Assembly: GCA_024114885.1 (NCBI GenBank)
Contig: CP099418.1
Coordinates: 5,704,001 to 5,768,000, forward strand
From: Septoria linicola
Taxonomy: Eukaryota > Ascomycota > Dothideomycetes > Mycosphaerellales > Mycosphaerellaceae
Direction of reading: 5' to 3'
Length of the DNA: 64,000 nt
Position numbers and translations under genes: made by a program. This document shows positions 1 through 12,760 of this stretch, piece after piece. The notes beneath the pieces are model-generated. The model saw only the letters and a list, made by a program, of their open reading frames with translations. It was not told where the DNA came from and did no database searches. Numbering within the stretch: position 1 is the first letter of the stretch; every line of letters starts with the position of its first letter.

Positions 1-850
1 CTACTATCTAGTGTTTTAGGCCGGGTAATAGAGGCTAATTCACTTATAGAGCTTATTCGAAGGTATTCTAAGAGTGTATTATACTCTCCTTAATTAGGTT
101 TTTAAATAAAATATAGTTATCGTTTAAAACGATAACTAAAAAACAAGGGTCTAAAATTTTCTTAGCCGTCGGAAGGTAAACGTTAAACTTTTCTTTATAA
201 TACTAGAGCTACATTAATTGTGCCTAATAAGTAAGGTATGTCGTATCGTATAGTTCGACCGTTTATAGCTAGGCGCGTCCGTCTCGCTTATTCGAGTAAT
301 TCGCTATATAACTATAGTAGTATAATATTACGTTAGCCTATACTATATACCGGGTCCGGGGCCTTGGACGTGATTAGTGTCCTTAGCTAAACGATTAGCG
401 TCTAACGCCGTGCTAGGGCTTATTCTAAGCGATCTATGTACTAGGGGATACGAGATTGCCTAGACGGGTCTAGCCTATCCTATAGCCTCTACGCTATCCG
501 AACGAGAGCGTTTTCACGCTAAACCGGGGTCTAATCGAAGACTATTATAGGCATAAAGACCCCGAGTAAATCTCCGATATAGTAAGTCGCCTTACTATCT
601 ATATAGTAATTACTAAATAGATCCGTGCTAAGAGGTACTAGAGGTTTGTAACTTTTCCGAGTTAGAGCGATATCTATATTCTAGGGGCTTCTATATTACT
701 ATAGCCTTTTAAGTCGCCTCTTACGTAGGCTCCTTTAGGCCTCTTATTAATGTTCATAGTACGTTAGTTCTCGCTTTAAGGCTACTATCTACCCTCTACG
801 CTTCTAGTCCTAGTATAAGAGAGAAGAGATAGCTCTACCTTCGGCTCTAT
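1..850 (-). mobile_element. Ty3/gypsy element, 5' leader of a copy cut by the window edge
   Basis: This stretch is a near-duplicate of 27009-27858, the untranslated leader between the 5' LTR and gag of the complete gypsy element further right. Position 1 corresponds to about 27009, so the gag start of this copy lies just outside the window. It carries the same 23-nt imperfect palindrome (115-137) that precedes gag in the complete copy. Differences between the copies are mostly C/T and G/A changes at CA and TG, as expected for RIP. I see no coding frame in it; it is leader sequence. Confidence 0.8.
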
Positions 851-1129
851 TAATAGATAATAACTACCCTAATACTAACCTCCTAGGCAGGTATAAGAGC
901 GGTCGCTATAGAACAAGACCTATTCGGAGAGTAATAGTCTTGTAATACGTGTGTTAACCGGTAGTAACGAGCTCAAACTAGTAGTCCTAAGACTAAGAGC
1001 CTATACTAGGACTATAGGATATTAAATTAATTAAGTAGAGTAAACATTGCTATCTTAGAAACGAGCTACTACCTTGCTTTTATACTAAAACTACTAAGCA
1101 CGGCATGTAGGTAGGCCTTTGCCTTACTA
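851..1129 (-). repeat. LTR of the truncated Ty3/gypsy copy
   Basis: About 279 bp nearly identical to the LTRs at 14904-15183 and 27859-28138. It starts TAATAGATAA (a RIP-altered TG end) and ends CCTTACTA (a RIP-altered CA end). It is the 5' LTR of the copy whose leader fills 1-850. Confidence 0.85.
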
Positions 1130-1345
1130 GTATCTTTTTATTATATAAGACTTAGTTAAGAAAAAGAAATTTCTACTTATACCTAAACTCTATATATAGC
1201 TACTACTAAATTAAGTTTCTCTTCTTACTAAGTCTTAGCCTTCTTAGTATATTTTCTTTATATTATCGCGTTTTATACTCTATATATTAAGGTATTTTAG
1301 TAAAATCTTAGTTAAGAGGCGTTTAAAGAAGTTAAATTAAATAGA
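1130..1345 (-). mobile_element. Fragment of an older Ty3/gypsy copy (ORF3 segment)
   Basis: The sequence immediately outside the LTR at 851-1129 matches 17933-18148, an internal ORF3 segment of the complete gypsy element, with many CA to TA and TG to TA differences. The edge copy therefore inserted into, or recombined with, an earlier member of its own family. The match stops abruptly near 1345. Confidence 0.7.
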
Positions 1346-1615
1346 GTAGAAGAAAGTAATATTTAATTAGTAAGAGTACGTTATTTAGGCGTAAGTATAG
1401 TAGCGTCTTATACGAGACGATTAAAGAAGTCGTAGTTAACTAGAAGTACTATATCGTATAAGAACGTAATAGAATATTAATAATATTATATTTATTTAGA
1501 GTTATAGTTATAAGGTCGATATTATAAGATTTTAATATAGAGCTAGAATTTAGAGTCTAAAGCCTAAGGTACTAACGACCTCTCTATTCTCTAGAGAAAC
1601 TCGCTATATATCTAC
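1346..1615. other. Unassigned RIP-mutated spacer
   Basis: No match to another part of the window and no recognisable motif. It is TA-rich with TAG/TAA in all frames. It separates the gypsy fragment from the truncated copy of the large coding region. Confidence 0.5.
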
Positions 1616-1654
1616 TCTAGAGGATATCTTTAGGTTTAGGCTTAGATATTCCTA

Positions 1655-2215
1655 CGTACTTCTTATTAAGAAATATATATCTCTATACTCTACGTAAATA
1701 GAGCTCTTAAACATACTCTTCTATTTATCTCTACGACGTAGTATTATTATATAACTACGTCGCGTAGTCGGTAGCTTTTAGCGTCGTAATTAGGTCTAAG
1801 TATAATAAAGAGTCGATTACGCTCTAGAATAATATAGTAACGTCGTATACTAGATACTTTTTATTAAGAAATATATATCTCTATACTCTACGTATATAGA
1901 GCTCTTAAACGTACTCCTCTATTTGTCTCTACGACGTAGTATTATTATATAACTACGTTACGTAGTCGGTAGCTTTTAGCGTTATAATTAGGTCTAAGTA
2001 TAATAAAGAGTCGATTACGCTCTAGAACAATATAGTAACGTCGTATACTAGATACTTTTTATTAAGAAATATATATCTCTATACTCTACGTATATAGAGC
2101 TCTTAAACGTACTCTTCTATTTATCTCTACGACGTAGTACTATTATATAACTACGTCGCGTAGTCGGTAGCTTTTAGTATCGTAATCGGGTCTAAGTATA
2201 ATAAAGAGTCTAGGT
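1655..2215 (+). repeat. 198-bp in-frame tandem repeat, about 3 units
   Basis: The marker TTATTAAG recurs at 1663, 1861 and 2059, giving an exact 198-bp period (66 codons). The homologous array at 38530-39265 has four units. Because the period is a multiple of three and lies in the coding frame, it is a protein-coding variable-number repeat. Confidence 0.9.
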
Positions 2216-2342
2216 ATAATAAAGAGCCTAGCTATAATAAATAGCTCGGCTATAATAAAGCGCTTAGCTATAATATAGAGGCTAGCTATAATAAAGGGTC
2301 TAGCTATAATAAAGAGCCTAGCTATAATAAAAGGGCTCTAAC
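2186..2342 (+). repeat. 18-bp tandem repeat (6 codons, Gln-rich)
   Basis: Successive units of the type CTAGCTATAATAAAGRGY, 18 bp each with one 19-bp slip. In the frame of the preceding 198-bp array they read as hexapeptides of the type A-Q-L-Q-Q-R when TAG/TAA are taken as former Gln codons. The homologous array is at 39255-39412. Confidence 0.85.
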
Positions 2343-2390
2343 TTATAAGAGCCTTTATTTAGAAGACGACCTCTAGTAGATTAGGAGAAG

Positions 2391-2450
2391 TAGAATACTT
2401 AGCTAGCTAGTAATTAAAACTCCTACTAGCTAGTAGAGTATTCTATATTC
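2391..2450 (+). repeat. ACTAGCTAGTA palindromic element (ILE-2-like)
   Basis: Two ACTAGCTAGTA-type cores separated by about 10 nt and flanked by GTAGAATACT and its near complement AGTATTCTAT make a long imperfect hairpin. It resembles the hairpin introns of the SNF2 remnant, and the same element sits at the homologous place in the second copy (39464-39541). It ends in TTCTTCTTAG, which could be an acceptor, but I see no clear branch site. Confidence 0.55.
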
Positions 2451-2855
2451 TTCTTAGTACTATAAGTAGCTACCCTATATACTTTAATTAGCCTCTAATA
2501 CTATCTATACGTCTTCTATAGTAATAGTAAAATTCTCTTAAATCTAGCTATATCGCTACCTATATTTTCTTTTAGGAAGTTAAGGTCGTATCCTAACTAC
2601 TACCTTCGAGATATAATATTATTCTAATATACTTCTAAAACGTAGTCGTCTATTATCTTCTAACGTCGTAGCTAAAGTAGTATATATATATCGAGAGCGC
2701 GACTAGGAACGATAGCGATAGTTACGTTTATAGCGTACTATATAGAATAGTACTTTAGCTATAACTACCTATTAGTAATAATAAGGTAATCTTATTATCT
2801 ACTATCTTAATATAATCGTAGAGTAACTAACTCCTACTCTACTATCTCTCTAACT

Positions 2856-3132
2856 TGTTAAGAATATATCCTAGATAGTTAGTCTAGATATAGACTTCTA
2901 AGTATAGTTCTAGATACCTAAGGTATCTACCTAAGGCTTAGTAAGAGGTATATCTTGCTTCTCTTTCTTCTCTTCTTAGATAACTAACTTAATTAACTTT
3001 GTATTTAGTTCCTAGTATATTACTACTATACTATATATATAAGTTAGTTTAAGATTAATCCTCTATTCTTCTTTACTACGCTATACTCTCCTTAATATTA
3101 TATAGTATATAATACGCTCTCTACTTTTAATA
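2856..3132 (+). repeat. Copia copy A 5' LTR
   Basis: 277 bp from TGTTAAGAAT to CTTTTAATA; it matches 8876-9152 and the copy B LTRs. The terminal TA is a RIP-altered CA. Confidence 0.92.
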
Positions 3133-3147
3133 GGTTATAAGCTCGAG
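3133..3147 (+). promoter_or_regulatory. Primer binding site, half initiator-tRNA type
   Basis: GGTTATAAGCTCGAG directly follows the LTR. The less mutated copy B has GGTTATAAGCCCGGG here. Apart from one TG to TA change this is complementary to the anticodon stem-loop side of initiator tRNA-Met (GGGCTCATAACC), not to a tRNA 3' end. That is the half-tRNA priming arrangement known for Drosophila copia. Confidence 0.65.
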
Positions 3148-3199
3148 TTTATATACTAAATAAGAGTAACCTATATTAGTATAGGTTACTTATATCCCT

Positions 3200-6100
3200 T
3201 ATAGTTTATAGAAAATATTTAGGGCCTAGAAGTTTCTCTAACTATATTACTAACGAAGCTAGTTTATACCTAGTAGTATATAAGTTAGTAAAGATCTCTA
3301 TAAGATAGTAGTATATTTCTGCTTTATTAATACCTACCTAGTTCTCTACTATTACACCTAGTATTACTAGAGTTAGAAGAGGCTACTTAGCCTTCCTACT
3401 ACCTAGTAATAGAAACTCTACTAAGAGAGAAAGATCTAAATCTTAGTAATTTCCTAAATACGAGGAATCCCTATCTCTTAGAGCTAGTCTCTCTACTATA
3501 AGAAATTACTCTTCTCTAGAATCCTTAGCTAGTCTAAAGTATTCTACTAATTATTTATTCTATTTACCTATTTCTATAATAGACTAAGAGGATAAGAAGA
3601 GCTAAAGGATTCTAATCCTAGATAGAACTAACTAGAAGAGATAGTTCAAGCTATAGATAGATAAGCTAGAAGGAAAGAACTAGTTCTAGGTAATTAGTTA
3701 ACTAATTATTAGAGAGAACCTATATATAGTTTAGTAGGATACTAGTCTCTAGATATATATTACTTAGAATTAATACTTCTTAAAAGACAATATAGTATAT
3801 AGGTTTAGTATTAGATATAGTATTAGTAAAGATAATAAGATAGAGCTAGAGACATAGTATATTACTATACTAGTAGCTAAGATATAGATAATTCTCTAGA
3901 ATAAGTATAATAGAGTCCTAAAGTCCTATACTATAGATCTAATTAAGTAGTTTATTATATTTAGGATATTACCTAATAAGATAATTAGAGAAGTATAGAG
4001 ATACCTTAGAGGCCTAGGTAAGAGGATTACTAAGATTAATCCTTAGGAAGCTGACTACTAGAGCTAAGAGAAAAGGCTAAAATATCTTCTATAGTCCCTA
4101 CCTATATTATACTAAGTAGCTAAGGATACTATTATAACCTAACTATCCTTAGATATAGATACTATTCTTCTTCTACTTAAGTTCTAAGAGGTAAGAGATA
4201 ATCTAGATAAGATAGATATAGGTTTAGCTATATTCTATTCTAGGTAGCTCTACTAAGGAAAGTCTCTACTAATATACTAGCTCTATAAGAAAGGGAAGTA
4301 CTAGTTAAAGGATTGTCCTAACCTCTCTACTACTAAGAAACTATTCTAGTAGAGAAATAGTACTAAGAACTAGAAGGACTCTTAGGAATTATTTCTTAGA
4401 GAAAGGGTTAGAAGATCCTTTTTACTAAGGAATACTAGATATATTAAGAAAGCTGTCTATAAGTTATTATTATATAATAAGCTAAAGAAGGTTATCTAGA
4501 AAATAGGCAAATAGCTTTAGAGGATAGAAAAGTCTAGAAAGCTTCTAAAGAAAGGATTTTTAGCCTAGGAGTCTAGTTCTAGTTCTAATTCTAGAACTTA
4601 CTCTAGTTCTAGAAGTAATAATAATTCTCTATTAGAAGATAATAACTAAGATAAGTTAGCCTATTCTATAATTAAGGCTAAAGGTAAGTTATTACTCTAA
4701 GAATAGCTCTTAGATTCCTATACTTTATTCTATATAACTAACTAACTATCCTTCTTTAGATTAGTAAAGCTACTAAGGAAGAAAGTATAGATTAAGATAG
4801 GAGGAGGATACTTCTATATAACCTACTCTAGACTAGTATAGATAAAGAGAATCTTAGAAGAAGAAGTTCTATTTAATAGAGTACTATTTATTTCTAATCT
4901 TAGAGTAAATCTTATATTATAGGATTAGTTTAGTAAGTAATTTAGAGTCTAGAAGCCTGATTTCACTCTTACCTTCCTAGATAGCTAAATAGTTATAAAG
5001 ACTAAGCTAGTTAGAGGTATTCTATTTATTAGTAAGATATTACCTCTTCTATAAGAAAAGTTATATTACTTACTATATAATCCTATAGAGGTTAATAATA
5101 CCTATACTACTCTATTAGAGAAGGATCTAAAATAGTAGGAGCTATAGTATAGAAGATTTATATACTTTAGAAGAGAGTTACTCTTAAACCTTTATAGAGT
5201 TACTAACTTAAAGGAAAGAATTCTAATTCCTAACTAGGAAGAGTATAAGTATAGGATCTATATAATAGGTAAGATAAAGAAATACCTAAGTAAGTCTATT
5301 AAGAGAAGACCTAAAAGATTAGCTCTTATATTAGTAGATATCTATAGACTATTACTATTATTAGTAAAAGGTTTTATATAGTAGCTTAAGATTATTAATA
5401 ACTTTTTAAGAAAGAAATAAGTATTCCTACTTAAGGCTAGATTAGATATACTAACTACTCTTTAGAACTAGAGGATTAAGGTAGAAAGGTAGTTAGTAGT
5501 ACTCCTTAAGTCTATAAGAGCTAATAATACTAGAGAAATTACTACTTTAATTAAATAGTAGGAGAAGAACTTTAGAATTACTCTTAAGCTAACTAAGGCC
5601 TATAATTTACTCTAGAATAGAGTAGTTAAGAGGTCTATCTAAATATTAGAGGCCTCTATTAGAGTAATACTTAAAGAAAGTAAGATATCTATTAAGTTTT
5701 AGCTAGAAGCTCTTAAAGTATAGATATATATAAGGAACAAGCTCCTAAATAGATCTAATATTAAGAGATTTAAGCTCTTACCTAATAAAGCTTTTAATAA
5801 GATTAAACTAATAGTCTCCTACCTTAAAGTATAAGGATATAGAGCTATAGTATATATAGATATAAGAGTATAGCCTTAGTAGGTAAGGAGTAATAAACTA
5901 ATAAATAGAGGAAAGGATACTATGTTTATTAGATACTATAATAATATAGTAAAGGTATAGAAGTTCTAGGAGCTAGATATAAAGGCTATTAAGTAGTATA
6001 CTAATATAATCTTCTTTAAAGATAAGCTAGGTAGAGAATTAGACTTAAATATTAAGATTAAGAATCTCTCTAGTTTAGCTCTAGAAAGAAGACCTATTAG

Positions 6101-8180
6101 AAGGCTAAGAACTATTAGCTAGCCTACTCTATAAACTAGTAGGAGTACTCTAGGTACTCCTAGTCTAGGCTAGTAGAAGCCTCCTCTCTCTTAGCTATTA
6201 GTATAGGTTTAGGAAGGAAAGAAACTCTTTATATAACTTCTACCTCTACTAGAAGATATAGGAGAGTATAGAAAATTCCTAGACTAAGAGAAAGTTAAGA
6301 AAGAATCTAAGAATTCTACCTAAGAAACTATAGAGATAGATTATAAGTAGATAGCTCTAAGGTAAACTCTTAGAAAGAGGAAAGTATCCTAAGAACTTAA
6401 TAGATTTAACTAGAAGCTAAAGCTAATTAGGCTTAAGCTAGATTAGAATAGTTAACTAGATAAGGAAATACTCCTAGAGTATTAGGCTTTCTTCTTAGCT
6501 ATAAGCTCTATTAACCTAGATATCCTATAGGACTTAGAATTCTTAAAGGAAGTTAAAGAGATTATATTCTCTACTACTAAAGAAGTAGGAATATATAAAT
6601 AAGAGGTTCTAATCCTAAGGAACTATAAGGAAGTAGTAAGTAATCCTAAGTAAGGTTATCTCTAGTAAGAAGCTATTTAGAAGGAGCTAGATATACTTAT
6701 AAGTAATAATACCTAGACTATAGTAGTCTTACTAAAAGAGGCTAACTTAGTTACCTTAAGATAGGTCTTTAATATTAAGAGAAAACTTAGTAGTACTATT
6801 AAAAAGTTTAAGATAAGACTAGTTATAAGAGAGTTCTCCTAAAAGTATAGAGTAGACTATATAGAAACTTTTACTCCTATAGTTAGGTAGGATACTCTAA
6901 GAGGATTTATAGCTATAGTCTATAAGAAGGACCTAGTTCTATACTAAGTAGATATAAATAATATATTTATAGAGAGTATCCTATATAAGGATATCTATAT
7001 AATCCTACTACTAGGTATTAACCTACTAACTAGTATAGTCTTATAAGTTCTAAGGAGTCTCTATAGGCTAAAGTAAGCTATAAGAGACTAGAATTAGCTA
7101 TATATATTAAAGCTAAAAGGAATAGGATTTAGATAATTAGAAGTAGACCTATATCTTCTAATCTATAAGAAAAGGAAAGATCTAATAATCCTAATCTATA
7201 TTAATAATATACCTATTACTATAGAGAGACTAGAAGATATCCTCTAGTTTAAAGACTAACTTAGTAAGGTCTTTAAGATTAAAGATCTTAGAGAACTAGA
7301 CAAGATTCTTAGAATAAGACTAATAAGAAACAGATAGTAAGGCTAGCTAAAACTTAACTAGAAGTACTATATCTAAGAGAACCTAGCTAAGATAGGAATA
7401 GGTTAAGAGACTATATTACTAACTCTTTTACTAATAGATAGCTATAAAAGTCTAAAGCCTACTAGACTAAATAATAAAAGATATAATAAATAGGAGTACT
7501 AATCTATTATTAGAATATAGATATAGCTTATAACTATTATAAGACTAGACATTTTATTTACCCTTAGAAGATTAAGCTCCTATATTAGTAATCTAATAGT
7601 AGGATATATAAAGGCTCTAAAGAAGCTAACTAGATACCTAAAATCAAACCTAGACCTTAGTCTAAGATACTTAAGGAATAGTTAAAGCTGTCTTACTAGA
7701 TATATAGACTCTAACTATATAATAGACAAGACTAATAGAGTCTTAATCCTTAGATATATTTTCTTCCTTTATAGTATACTAATCTCCTAGATAAGTAAGA
7801 AATAGAAATCTATAGCTATATCTATAATAGAAGCTAAATACATAGCTATAGAAGTATATATAAAATAGTTATAGTTCCTTAGTACTCTTTTAAGAGAGCT
7901 TAGATACCTAGAGTTAGTAGGAGAATATTCTTACTAACTAAGGATTCTTAGTAACTAGGAAACTATTACTAGAATTAGGCTAATTTAGCTAAAAGGTAAT
8001 AACTAAGCTACTCTTACTCTAGTTAAGGACTTATATATTTATAATAAGTCTAAATATATTAATATCTTATATAATACTATAAGAAAGCTCTAGTAGAATA
8101 GACTTATCTCTATTAAATATATAAATATAAAAGAGATAGTAGTAGATAGTCTTACTAAGCTAAAGAATAGACTATAGTTT
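3200..8180 (+). pseudogene. Copia gag-pol polyprotein remnant, copy A
   Basis: Plus-strand coding remnant, read through TAG/TAA. A gag-type CCHC zinc knuckle lies at 4275-4318, with its first two Cys codons now Tyr. A protease/pre-integrase stretch is at about 4740-4920 and the integrase at about 5000-6150. The reverse transcriptase (about 6740-7470) is recognisable from the block R-L-V-I-R-E-F-S followed by V-D-Y-I-E-T-F and P-I-V-R. The catalytic YVDD box is YINN at 7197-7208, both Asp codons having become Asn by TG to TA. RNase H (about 7780-8180) retains E-A-K-Y-I-A. Start and stop cannot be fixed because ATG codons have been lost. Confidence 0.88.
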
Positions 8181-8875
8181 TAGGAGTTTATAAGGTAGCT
8201 CTACCTTATATAAGAGATATATAAAAGATAACTCTAAGCCTTAGAGTTAAACTAAGAGGAGTCTAAAAGAAAGATTTTAGTTACTTGACTCCTTCTTAGT
8301 TAGACTTTATAAAGTCCTAAATACTCTTACTAATATTAGACCTATTACTAACTATAATATTACTATATAGTACCTAGCTAAACTAGATACCCTCTAAGGC
8401 TAAGTACTAGTTAATATTAAAGACCTCCTCTATAGTAGCTATTATCTCCTCTACTAGTATATAGTTACTCTACTCCCTAGCTTAATATAAGATCCCTATA
8501 GCTAAGAATAGTATACTCTAAAGGCTATTAGAGAACTAAGAGGCTATATAGAATATAACTAAGTAGGAGACTAGGCTATAAGGAATCTAGAGAGCTATTA
8601 GAATTAGCTATAAGAAAGGATAGGAGTAACTTACTAGATAGTCTATATCCTAAATAATCTACTCCTATATAAGAGAGAAAGAAGATCTTATAGAAGATAT
8701 TTCTTTTATCTTTTTATAGGAGATAGTAGTATAGAAAGTTTATTAGATTAATAGTTAGTACTATCTAGTTATTAGTCTAAAAAGTAAGTACTTAATAACT
8801 AATCAAGATTAGGACTAGTATTTAAGTACTATAGATAATCTATTAAAAGATCTAACTATATAGTATAAGTAGGAG

Positions 8876-9152
8876 TATTAAGAATATATCCTAGATAGTT
8901 AGTCTAGATATAGACTTCTAAGTATAGTTCTAGATACCTAAGGTATCTACCTAAGGCTTAGTAAGAGGTATATCTTACTTCTCTTTCTTCTCTTCTTAGA
9001 TAACTAACTTAATTAACTTTATATTTAGTTCCTAGTATATTACTACTATACTATATATATAAGTTAGTTTAAGATTAATCCTCTATTCTTCTTTACTACG
9101 TTATACTCTTCTTAATATTATATAGTATATAACACGCTCTCTACTTTTAATA
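8876..9152 (+). repeat. Copia copy A 3' LTR
   Basis: 277 bp beginning TATTAAGAAT (TG start mutated to TA) and ending CTTTTAATA, followed by the target duplication taact. Confidence 0.92.
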
Positions 9153-10859
9153 TAACTCTATATTCTAGATATTCCGCTTTCTAACGATCTTAATAACGTA
9201 TAGCTTTTAGAAGGCGCTCTTCCTATCGACGACTATAATAATCTCTATAATAGTAAAATATCTAATAAATATAGAGTAGATCTTTAGTCTAACTTACTAG
9301 AAGTACTAGACCTATCTATAGTAGACTCTTCTCTAAGAGATATCGAAGAACTCTCGTATAGTCTAATTTCTATATCTAGTAGAGCTAGTAGTATACTACT
9401 AACTCGAGACTCTACTAATATATCTTTCTCTATAGACTCCTTATAGGTTCGAATAGCCGAGTTCGATAATACTATTATAAGCTCTAGCGTCGTAAGCTCT
9501 AGCGACTAGTTACTAGAGAGTAGTAAAGCTATATAGTATACCTATTCTATTAGTATACTAGATAGAGAGAATAAACTAGAAGACGAAAATATAAGAGACT
9601 ATATCGACGACTAGGACTACGCTAATAAATAGAATTATACTAACGACTATAACTATACTAACGACTAGAATCGTACTAACGACTAGGACTACGCTAACGA
9701 CTAGGACCGCGCTAACGACTAGAATCCTACTAACGACTAGGACTAGCCTAATAGCCTAGGTCGCCTCGACGACTAAGATACGACCTACTAACCTAATAAC
9801 GAAGCTAGAAACTACGATCGGTTAGGTAGCGATAATAGTAAGAGTAGCGAAGTTAATAACGATAGCGATAGTAGTAACGTATTATAAGACCTATATAAGT
9901 ATATAGCTAAGAAGCTATATTAGTAGTTATAAGGTAGATTTTATAGATATATATTAGACGATTATAAAATAGAGCGCCTTCGATATTTAGAGAAAGTAGG
10001 CGATATAGACTATTATTTACTATTAGAAGCCTTTAGAAGCGCCTTATTCTCTTCTCTACTTAGAATACTAACGCGAATTATAGCCGACTACCTTCTATAT
10101 TATAACGCGCCTTAATAGAAGGAAATGTTTTATAGTATATCCTTATAGCTAAATAGAACAAGACCTTCTCTAAAGTATATATATCTCTATAAAGAGTAGA
10201 CTCTAGCTACTAAAGCTAATATCGCTTTCGATATCGATAGTTTCTTAGGATTTACGTTATATCTTAGTTTCGTACGCTAGAGTATTCGCTACTAGCCTAT
10301 ACTACTTTTAAAGTAGAATATTAGTATAGATCTTTATATCTATACCGATTATTATACTAAGGATTAAGAAGTAGAATAACTACGATCGTAGTTAAATCTA
10401 CTCTAGGATATTCTCTACTTCTATCTTAAAAAGATTAAAGAAACGATAGAGATATTAGTTTTTATCCTCTTTCTATATATACCTACTACTACTAGGAAAT
10501 TTATCTTACTTACTAAGGAATAATATACCTACTAGCTAGATAGGATCTTCTACTCTACTATCTATATATTCTATAATACCTATTATATTTAATATCTTTC
10601 TACTACGTATCGATATACCTATATTAATAGTAAAGTATATTAGATTAAGGATCGCTTAGTTAGAGGAGTAGGATATAAAATATAGAGAGCGATTACCTAT
10701 TATCTATACTTAAAATATCTTAGCGAGGTATAGAGTAAGATTCTTAAAATTATCGAGAAGGAAGCTAGACTTCGTAACTTCTAAGAGCCTTAACTATTCT
10801 TTTTAGCTAAAGAGACGAAATTATAATTTAAGATAAGTCTTATATATCCTACGTTACTC
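9153..10859 (+). pseudogene. Truncated copy of large unidentified coding region, part 2
   Basis: Continuation of the coding remnant interrupted by copia A, homologous to 39925-41634. It contains an acidic, Asp/Asn-rich repeat tract (about 9600-9745, units of the type D-D-Q-D-Y-A-N), then a well-preserved globular stretch with aromatic residues and I-P-T-T-T-R-K-F. Homology to the other copy ends at CTACGTTACTCT, where the minisatellite begins. In the other copy the frame continues for another 1.8 kb, so this copy is cut short. I do not recognise the family. Confidence 0.7.
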
Positions 10860-12760
10860 TAGCTACTATACTCTAAAGCTCTTTCTCGAAGTATAATAGT
10901 TAGCTCTAAACTCTAACTAAAGTACTTTCTAATCGAGTATTCTACTCTACCTTCTCTATTCTATCTCTTTTCTACGCGCTCTTTCCTACTTTATCTTCTA
11001 TATTCTACTCTACTCTAAACTATTATACCTCTTCTCTATACGCTCTTTCCTACCTTACTCTTTATATTCTACTCTATTCTAAATTATTCTACTTCTTCTC
11101 TATATACTCTTTCCTATCTTACTCTCTATATTCTACTCTACTCTAAACTATTATACCTCTCCTCTACGCGTCCTTTCCTACCTTACTCTTTATATTCTAC
11201 TCTACTCTAAATTATTCTATCTCTCTTTTATATACTCTTTCCTACCTTACTCTTTACGTTCTACTCTAGCTACTATACTCTAAAGCTCTTTCTTAAGATA
11301 TAATAGTTAGCTCTAAACTCTAACTAAAGTACTTTCTAATCGAGTATTCTACTCTACCTTCTCTATTCTACCTCTCTTCTACGCGCTCTTTCCTATCTTA
11401 CCTTCTATATTCTACTCTACTCTAAACTATTATACCTCTTCTCTACGCGCTCTTTCTTATCTTACTCTTTACGTTCTACTCTATTCTAAATTATTCTACC
11501 TCTTCTCTATACGCTCTTTCCTACCTTACTCTCTATATTCTACTCTACTCTAAACTATTATACCTCTCCTCTACGCGCTCTTTTCTACCTTACCTTTCAC
11601 GTTCTATTCTACTCTAAATTATTCTACTTCTCTTCTACGTACTCTTTCCTATCTTACTCTCTATATTCTACTCTACTCTAAACTATTATACCTCTCTTCT
11701 ACGCGCTCTTTCCTACCTTACTCTTCGTATTCTACTCTACTCTAAATTATTCTACCTCTTCTCTATACGCTCTTTCCTACCTTACTCTCTATATTCTACT
11801 CTACTCTAAACTATTATATCTCTCTTCTATACGCTCTTTCCTATCTTACTCTTCGCGTTCTACTCTACTTTAAATTATTCGACCTCTCCTCTATATACTC
11901 TTTCTTATCTTACTCTCTACGTTCTACTCTACTCTAAACTATTATACCTCTTCTCTATACGCTCTTTTCTACCTTACTCTTTATATTCTACTCTACTCTA
12001 AATTATTCTACCTCTCCTCTACGTGCTCTTTCCTACCTTACTCTCTACGTTCTACTCTACTCTAAACTATTATACCTCTTCTCTACGCGCTCTTACCTAC
12101 CTTACCTTTCGCGTTCTACTCTACTCTAAATTATTCTACCTCTCCTCTATATACTCTTTCCTACCTTACTCTCTATATTCTACTCTACTCTAAACTATTA
12201 TACCTCTTCTCTACGCGCTCTTTCCTACCTTACTCTCTACGTTCTACTATACTTTAAATTATTCTACCTCTTCTCTACGCGCTCTTTCCTACTTTACTCT
12301 ATATATTCTACTCTACTCTATTCTATTCTACCTCTTCTCTATACGCTTTTTCCTATTTTACTCTACGTATTCTACTCTACTCTATTCTATTCTACCTCTT
12401 CTCTATACGCTTTCCTCTATCTTACTCTCTACGTTCTACTCTACTCTAAACTATTATACCTCTCCTCTACCTACCCTTTCCTACTTTATACTATACGTTC
12501 TACTCTACCTTCTCTATTCTATCTCTCCTCTATACGCTCTTTCCTACTTTATACTATACGTTCTACTCTACTCTTAACTATTCTACCTCTTCTCGATCGC
12601 TCTAAATACTTTTAACTATATCCTCTTACTTCGTACTACGCGCTCTTACTCTATACTACGTATCCTTACTCTATACTATACGCCCTTTCCTACTTTATAC
12701 TATATATTCTACTCTACTCTTAACTACTCTACCTCTCTTCGATTACCTTTAACGCCTTCG
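10860..12760. repeat. 64-bp minisatellite with 128-bp dimeric higher-order structure
   Basis: The anchor TATTCT(ACTCTACTC) recurs at 11001, 11065 and 11129, an exact 64-bp period that persists for over 1.5 kb. Neighbouring units alternate between AAACTATTATACC and AAATTATTCTACC types, so the true period is a 128-bp dimer. A 405-bp block starting CTAGCTACTATACTC is duplicated (10857 and 11262). Units near 12300-12760 are more divergent. The period is not a multiple of three, so it is not a coding repeat. The strand is strongly pyrimidine-rich. Confidence 0.9.

Larger units (their letters stand above)
1616..2855 (+). pseudogene. Truncated copy of large unidentified coding region, part 1
   Basis: This segment is homologous to 38492 onward. 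In the longer copy the frame runs in from upstream without a break, so 1616 marks a truncation of this copy and not an element end. It contains about three units of a 198-bp coding repeat, a run of 18-bp Gln-rich repeats, a palindrome made of ACTAGCTAGTA motifs (2391-2450), and then a region without recognised domains. Copia copy A interrupts it at 2856. The family is unknown to me. Stop codons are nearly all TAG/TAA at expected Gln/Trp positions, so this is a RIP-killed paralogue. Confidence 0.7.
2856..9152 (+). mobile_element. Ty1/copia LTR retrotransposon, copy A (heavily RIPed)
   Basis: Complete 6,297-bp element with LTRs at 2856-3132 and 8876-9152 and a 5-bp target duplication taact (2851-2855 and 9153-9157). 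The empty site is visible in the homologous region near 39920. Domain order gag, protease, integrase, reverse transcriptase, RNase H is that of Pseudoviridae/copia. It is collinear with copy B at 48932-55230 (6,299 bp), but nearly every CA/TG retained in B is TA here, so copy A has been through more RIP. No functional protein can be made from it. Confidence 0.93.

Noticed and set aside
10860..12760. CRISPR-like or coding repeat array
   Set aside because: Units abut with no unique spacers, and the 64/128-bp period is not a multiple of three.
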